Positions 13,903 through 16,314 of a stretch of DNA of 16,314 nucleotides are shown piece after piece. Source of the DNA: Chloroflexota bacterium (GTDB taxonomy: Bacteria > Chloroflexota > Limnocylindria > Limnocylindrales > CSP1-4). A program made the translations under genes and the position numbers. The notes under the pieces are model-generated. The model was not told where the DNA came from. It was given only the letters and a program-made list of their open reading frames with translations, and searched no databases. Where the stretch lies: positions 1 to 16,314 of the forward strand of contig JACDBP010000276.1 of NCBI GenBank assembly GCA_013694835.1. The letters run 5' to 3'. Position 1 is the stretch's first letter; each line of letters starts with the position of its first letter.

Positions 13903-14936
13903 CAGTCGTCCCTCGCCACGGGCTGGCCGCGTGCCCCGAGCACCGCGTCGTGGCGCTGGACCAGCGTCGCGAAGATCTCGTCGTAGCTCGGCCGGAACTC
14001 GCGGCTGGAGGCGACATCGCCACCCTGCGCCGTGACGGCGTCCACGAGACGGGGGCTGACGGTGCCGGCATCGGCCACGGTGATGAGCAGCCCGCGATCG
14101 CCGCGCTGCTCTACGCGGAGCACGCCTTCCACGCCGTGCAGGGCGGCACCGTCGAATGGTGCGCTGAGCTCGAGCTCCAGGACATCCCCACCGGTCGCCT
14201 GTCGGCGGAGATCGTCGGGGGTGGCGAGGGCGATCAGCTGGCCACGCGAGATCATGGCCACCGCGTCGCAGTACTCGGCCTCGCCCACGTACTGGGTCGT
14301 CACCAGCATCGTGCGGCCGGTGCCTCGGAGGCGTTTCAACTCCGTCCAGACCGACTGGCGCAGCAACGGGTCGAGTCCGGCCGTCGGCTCATCGAGGAAC
14401 AGCAGTGACGGCTCGTGGACCAGCGTGCAGGCGAGCTCCAGGCGACGCTGCATCCCGCCCGACAGACGTGAAGCACGCCGGCTCCGAGCGTCCCACAGGT
14501 CCACCAGCTCCAGGACCTCGCGTACCCGGTGATGCCGGCGGCGCCATAGCATCCCGAAGAGCGAGCCCGAGAAGTCGACGTTCTCGCGCGCGGTCAGGTC
14601 CGGATAGAGCACGAACGACTGGGGCATGTAGCCGATGCTCTCGCGCGCGTGGCGGGTAAAGCAGCGCGGATCCTCGCCCAGGACTCGGACCTCGCCGGAG
14701 GTGGGCTCGACGGCGCCCGTCAGCGTCCTGATCGTGGTGGTCTTGCCCGACCCGCTGGGGCCGATCACGCCGAGGATGTTGCCGGCCGGGACTGTCAGCG
14801 AGATGCCATCGATGGCGACGAGATCCCCGAAGCTTCGGGATACCTCCTGCATCACGACGGGATACCGAATGTCGACGCCTGCGGTCGGACCAGCACCCAA
14901 CGGAGTGTGGTCGGCGAGCTGGGGACTGGCGGTCAC
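13902..14936 (-). CDS. ABC transporter ATP-binding protein
   Basis: This is the ATPase subunit powering the neighbouring ABC-2 permease. In 344 residues it shows Walker A (GPSGSGKTTT, about 59-68), the Q-loop (YMPQSFVLY, about 103-111) and the signature LSGGMQRR (158-165). Walker B with D-loop follows (LLFLDEPTAGLDP, 178-190), then a C-terminal region of about 90 residues ending EFRPSYDEIFATLV. The H-loop reads LVTTQYVGEAEYCD, with Gln215 where most ABC ATPases have the switch histidine. The start is GTG at 14936; the ATG at 14852 would cut into the first strand of the fold. The frame continues open upstream to 15173, but those residues are unlike the family. A 9-codon ORF with a good ribosome-binding site overlaps this GTG start, so translation may be coupled to it. 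Confidence 0.9.
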   Translation of the reverse strand: MTASPQLADHTPLGAGPTAGVDIRYPVVMQEVSRSFGDLVAIDGISLTVPAGNILGVIGPSGSGKTTTIRTLTGAVEPTSGEVRVLGEDPRCFTRHARESIGYMPQSFVLYPDLTARENVDFSGSLFGMLWRRRHHRVREVLELVDLWDARSRRASRLSGGMQRRLELACTLVHEPSLLFLDEPTAGLDPLLRQSVWTELKRLRGTGRTMLVTTQYVGEAEYCDAVAMISRGQLIALATPDDLRRQATGGDVLELELSAPFDGAALHGVEGVLRVEQRGDRGLLITVADAGTVSPRLVDAVTAQGGDVASSREFRPSYDEIFATLVQRHDAVLGARGQPVARDD

Positions 14937-14962
14937 CCGGCGTCGCCGCTGCAACGGGTCAT
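14933..14962 (-). CDS. Possible 9-codon leader ORF overlapping the ABC ATPase start
   Basis: ATG at 14962 opens a short frame, MTRCSGDAG, whose TGA stop (14935-14933) overlaps the GTG start of the ABC ATPase as GTGA. GGAGGA at 14977-14972 lies nine nucleotides before the ATG, while the ATPase GTG has no ribosome-binding site of its own at normal distance. This is the layout of a translationally coupled leader peptide. It contains one Cys and no run of a single amino acid, so nothing indicates which signal would be sensed. The arrangement could be coincidence in GC-rich DNA. Confidence 0.45.
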   Translation of the reverse strand: MTRCSGDAG

Positions 14963-15137
14963 CTCGAATGATCCTCCAGGGGGCTTCATGCCGCACGGAC
15001 GACCGGGCCGGACCCGTCGCTGGGCGGACGGAGCATCGGGGCGGTCTCGTTGCAGTCATGACCGGCCCGTGCGAGGCCCATGCTGCAAGCGCATACCGAA
15101 GTCTCTCCGAGGATCCATGCGTCGTCGTTGTAATGGC

Positions 15138-15153
15138 GCAGCCGGCAGGCTGC
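15138..15153 (+). promoter_or_regulatory. Hairpin directly before the topoisomerase start
   Basis: GCAGCC (15138-15143) and GGCTGC (15148-15153) form a perfect 6-bp stem with a GGCA loop, ending four nucleotides before the ATG at 15158. It occupies the place where a ribosome-binding site should be; none is visible. It may restrain translation, or the real start may be the ATG at 15197 or a leaderless transcript. Confidence 0.3.
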
Positions 15154-15157
15154 CCGG

Positions 15158-16309
15158 ATGGCAACCACGTCACGACGCATCCTGCGTCCTCGCCGCATGC
15201 AGGCCGCTCCGGACCCCGCCGAGTTGTTGGCCGATCCGGTCGCGGCCGCCGGGGCAGCCAACCTTCGCTACGTCAACGACGACGATCCGGGCATCGCCCG
15301 ACGGCGATCGGGCAAGGGTTTCGGCTACCGCGACCCGGAGGGAAAGCCGATCCGCGACCGCGACGAGATCCGGCGCATCCGCTCGCTCGCCATCCCCCCG
15401 GCGTGGACCGAGGTCTGGATCTGTCCCAACCTGAACGGCCACATCCAGGCCACTGGGCGTGACGCCAGGGGCCGCAAGCAGTATCGCTACCACCCGCGCT
15501 GGCGTTCCGTCCGCGACGACAGCAAGTACCAGCGGACCATCGCCTTCGCACAGGCACTGCCGCGGATCCGGGCAAGGGTCCGGAAGGACCTGTCCAGGCC
15601 GGGACTGCCGCGCGAGAAGGTGCTGGCGACCATCGTGGCGCTCCTCGAGACCACGTTCATCCGCGTCGGCAACGAGGAGTACGCACGCGACAACCGCTCC
15701 TACGGCCTGACGACCATGCTCGATAAGCATGTCGACGTGGCGGGTTCCCGGATCCGCTTCGCCTTCAAGGGCAAGAGTGGCAAGCGCCACGAGGTGGATG
15801 TACGCGACCGGCGCCTGGCGCGCATCGTGAAGAGGTGTGATGAGCTTGGCGGTCAGCGACTGTTCACCTACGAGGACGAGAACGGCAAGCCCGAGCCGAT
15901 CGAGTCCGCCGATGTCAACGCCTACATCCGCGACGCCGCCGACGGTGACTTCACGGCCAAGGACTTCCGCACATGGGCGGGCACCGTGCTCGCGGCAGTG
16001 GCGCTTCAGGCGGTCCGCGAGTTCGATGACGATGCTGCGGGCAAGCAGAATGTGGTGCGGGCGATCGAATCGGTCGCGAAGACGCTCGGCAACACGCCCG
16101 CCGTCTGCCGGAAGTGCTACGTGCATCCGGCGGTGGTCGATGCGTACCTCGACGGCTCGATGGTGCAGGTCGCCGTCCAGCGGACGGAGGAGGAGCTTGC
16201 GTCCACCGAGGACCTGCGTCCGGAGGAGGTCGCGGTGCTGGCGCTGCTGCGGAAGCGGCTCAAGGACGGGGCGAGGACCGCGGGGAGGACCGCGGCGAGC
16301 GCCGCCTGA
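15158..16309 (+). CDS. Bacterial DNA topoisomerase IB (poxvirus-type)
   Basis: This enzyme relaxes supercoils by making a transient single-strand break through a 3'-phosphotyrosine link. The 383-residue protein has the bacterial TopIB N-terminal region (LRYVNDDDPGIARRRSGKGF, 36-55; AIPPAWTEVWICPNLNGHIQ, 78-97; GRDARGRKQYRYHPRWR, 100-116) and a complete catalytic set. R169 lies in FIRVGNEEY, K204 in FKGKSGKRH, R271 in KDFRTWAGT, and the nucleophile is Y321 in CRKCYVHPAV. N312 takes the place of the vaccinia histidine, as known for the Deinococcus enzyme. I chose ATG 15158; ATG 15197 would remove 13 Arg-rich residues and is possible. The C-terminal tail is Ala/Arg-rich and without fold signal. 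It is divergent from the ABC operon, with a 195-nt gap to the leader ORF. The stop is five bases from the right edge, so the gene is complete. Confidence 0.94.
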   Translation: MATTSRRILRPRRMQAAPDPAELLADPVAAAGAANLRYVNDDDPGIARRRSGKGFGYRDPEGKPIRDRDEIRRIRSLAIPPAWTEVWICPNLNGHIQATGRDARGRKQYRYHPRWRSVRDDSKYQRTIAFAQALPRIRARVRKDLSRPGLPREKVLATIVALLETTFIRVGNEEYARDNRSYGLTTMLDKHVDVAGSRIRFAFKGKSGKRHEVDVRDRRLARIVKRCDELGGQRLFTYEDENGKPEPIESADVNAYIRDAADGDFTAKDFRTWAGTVLAAVALQAVREFDDDAAGKQNVVRAIESVAKTLGNTPAVCRKCYVHPAVVDAYLDGSMVQVAVQRTEEELASTEDLRPEEVAVLALLRKRLKDGARTAGRTAASAA

Positions 16310-16314
16310 GGGTA

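Noticed and set aside
12311..14071. A 586-residue minus-strand frame overlapping the permease and its neighbours
   Set aside because: It is a shifted frame of the ABC-2 permease and the two-helix protein, with Arg/Gly/Pro-rich sequence typical of out-of-frame translation.
14649..15434. A 261-residue plus-strand frame across the ABC-topoisomerase junction
   Set aside because: It spans antisense of the ATPase Walker A region and an out-of-frame reading of topoisomerase.

Overview
This window is GC-rich, densely packed bacterial chromosome, and most genes are on the minus strand. Base composition, GTG starts and family variants (a mycobacterial-style MutY, bacterial topoisomerase IB, a Bacillus-like branched-chain E1) fit a high-GC Gram-positive-type lineage, such as a Chloroflexota class (Limnocylindria/Ellin6529-like) or an actinobacterium. 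The lineage is an inference; no rRNA or other marker is present to settle it. I see no tRNA, rRNA, CRISPR array, insertion sequence or prophage gene.

Left part (1-7322): a 2-oxoacid dehydrogenase system, most likely the branched-chain (BCKDH) type. On the minus strand run lpdV (E3), bkdAA (E1alpha) and bkdAB (E1beta), nearly abutting or overlapping. A plus-strand DUF2461 gene then interrupts the order. Still on the minus strand follow bkdB (E2, with one lipoyl domain), a small single-pass membrane protein, and the start of lipA (lipoyl synthase, cut by the left edge). E1alpha/beta decarboxylate the 2-oxoacid, E2 carries the acyl group on its lipoyl lysine, E3 reoxidises the lipoyl group, and LipA makes that lipoyl cofactor.

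Middle part (7323-11324): an intergenic region holding an imperfect 18-bp tandem repeat, then a plus-strand GT39/PMT-like membrane glycosyltransferase. Convergent with it is a minus-strand set of mutY (adenine glycosylase), nnrE (NAD(P)HX epimerase) and a 91-residue two-helix membrane protein, the last two joined by a GTGA overlap.

Right part (11325-16314): a small, acidic, very glycine-rich protein (plus strand) faces an exporter operon on the minus strand. The operon has an ABC ATPase, an ABC-2 permease overlapping it by one base, and a two-helix coiled-coil-like membrane protein. The ATPase appears to be preceded by a 9-codon leader ORF that overlaps its start. A divergent bacterial topoisomerase IB gene closes the window.

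No clearly novel multi-gene system is evident. The best candidates for undescribed biology are the uncharacterised partner protein of the ABC exporter together with the leader ORF, the glycine-rich small protein, the membrane protein between E2 and lipA, and two non-coding tandem repeats.
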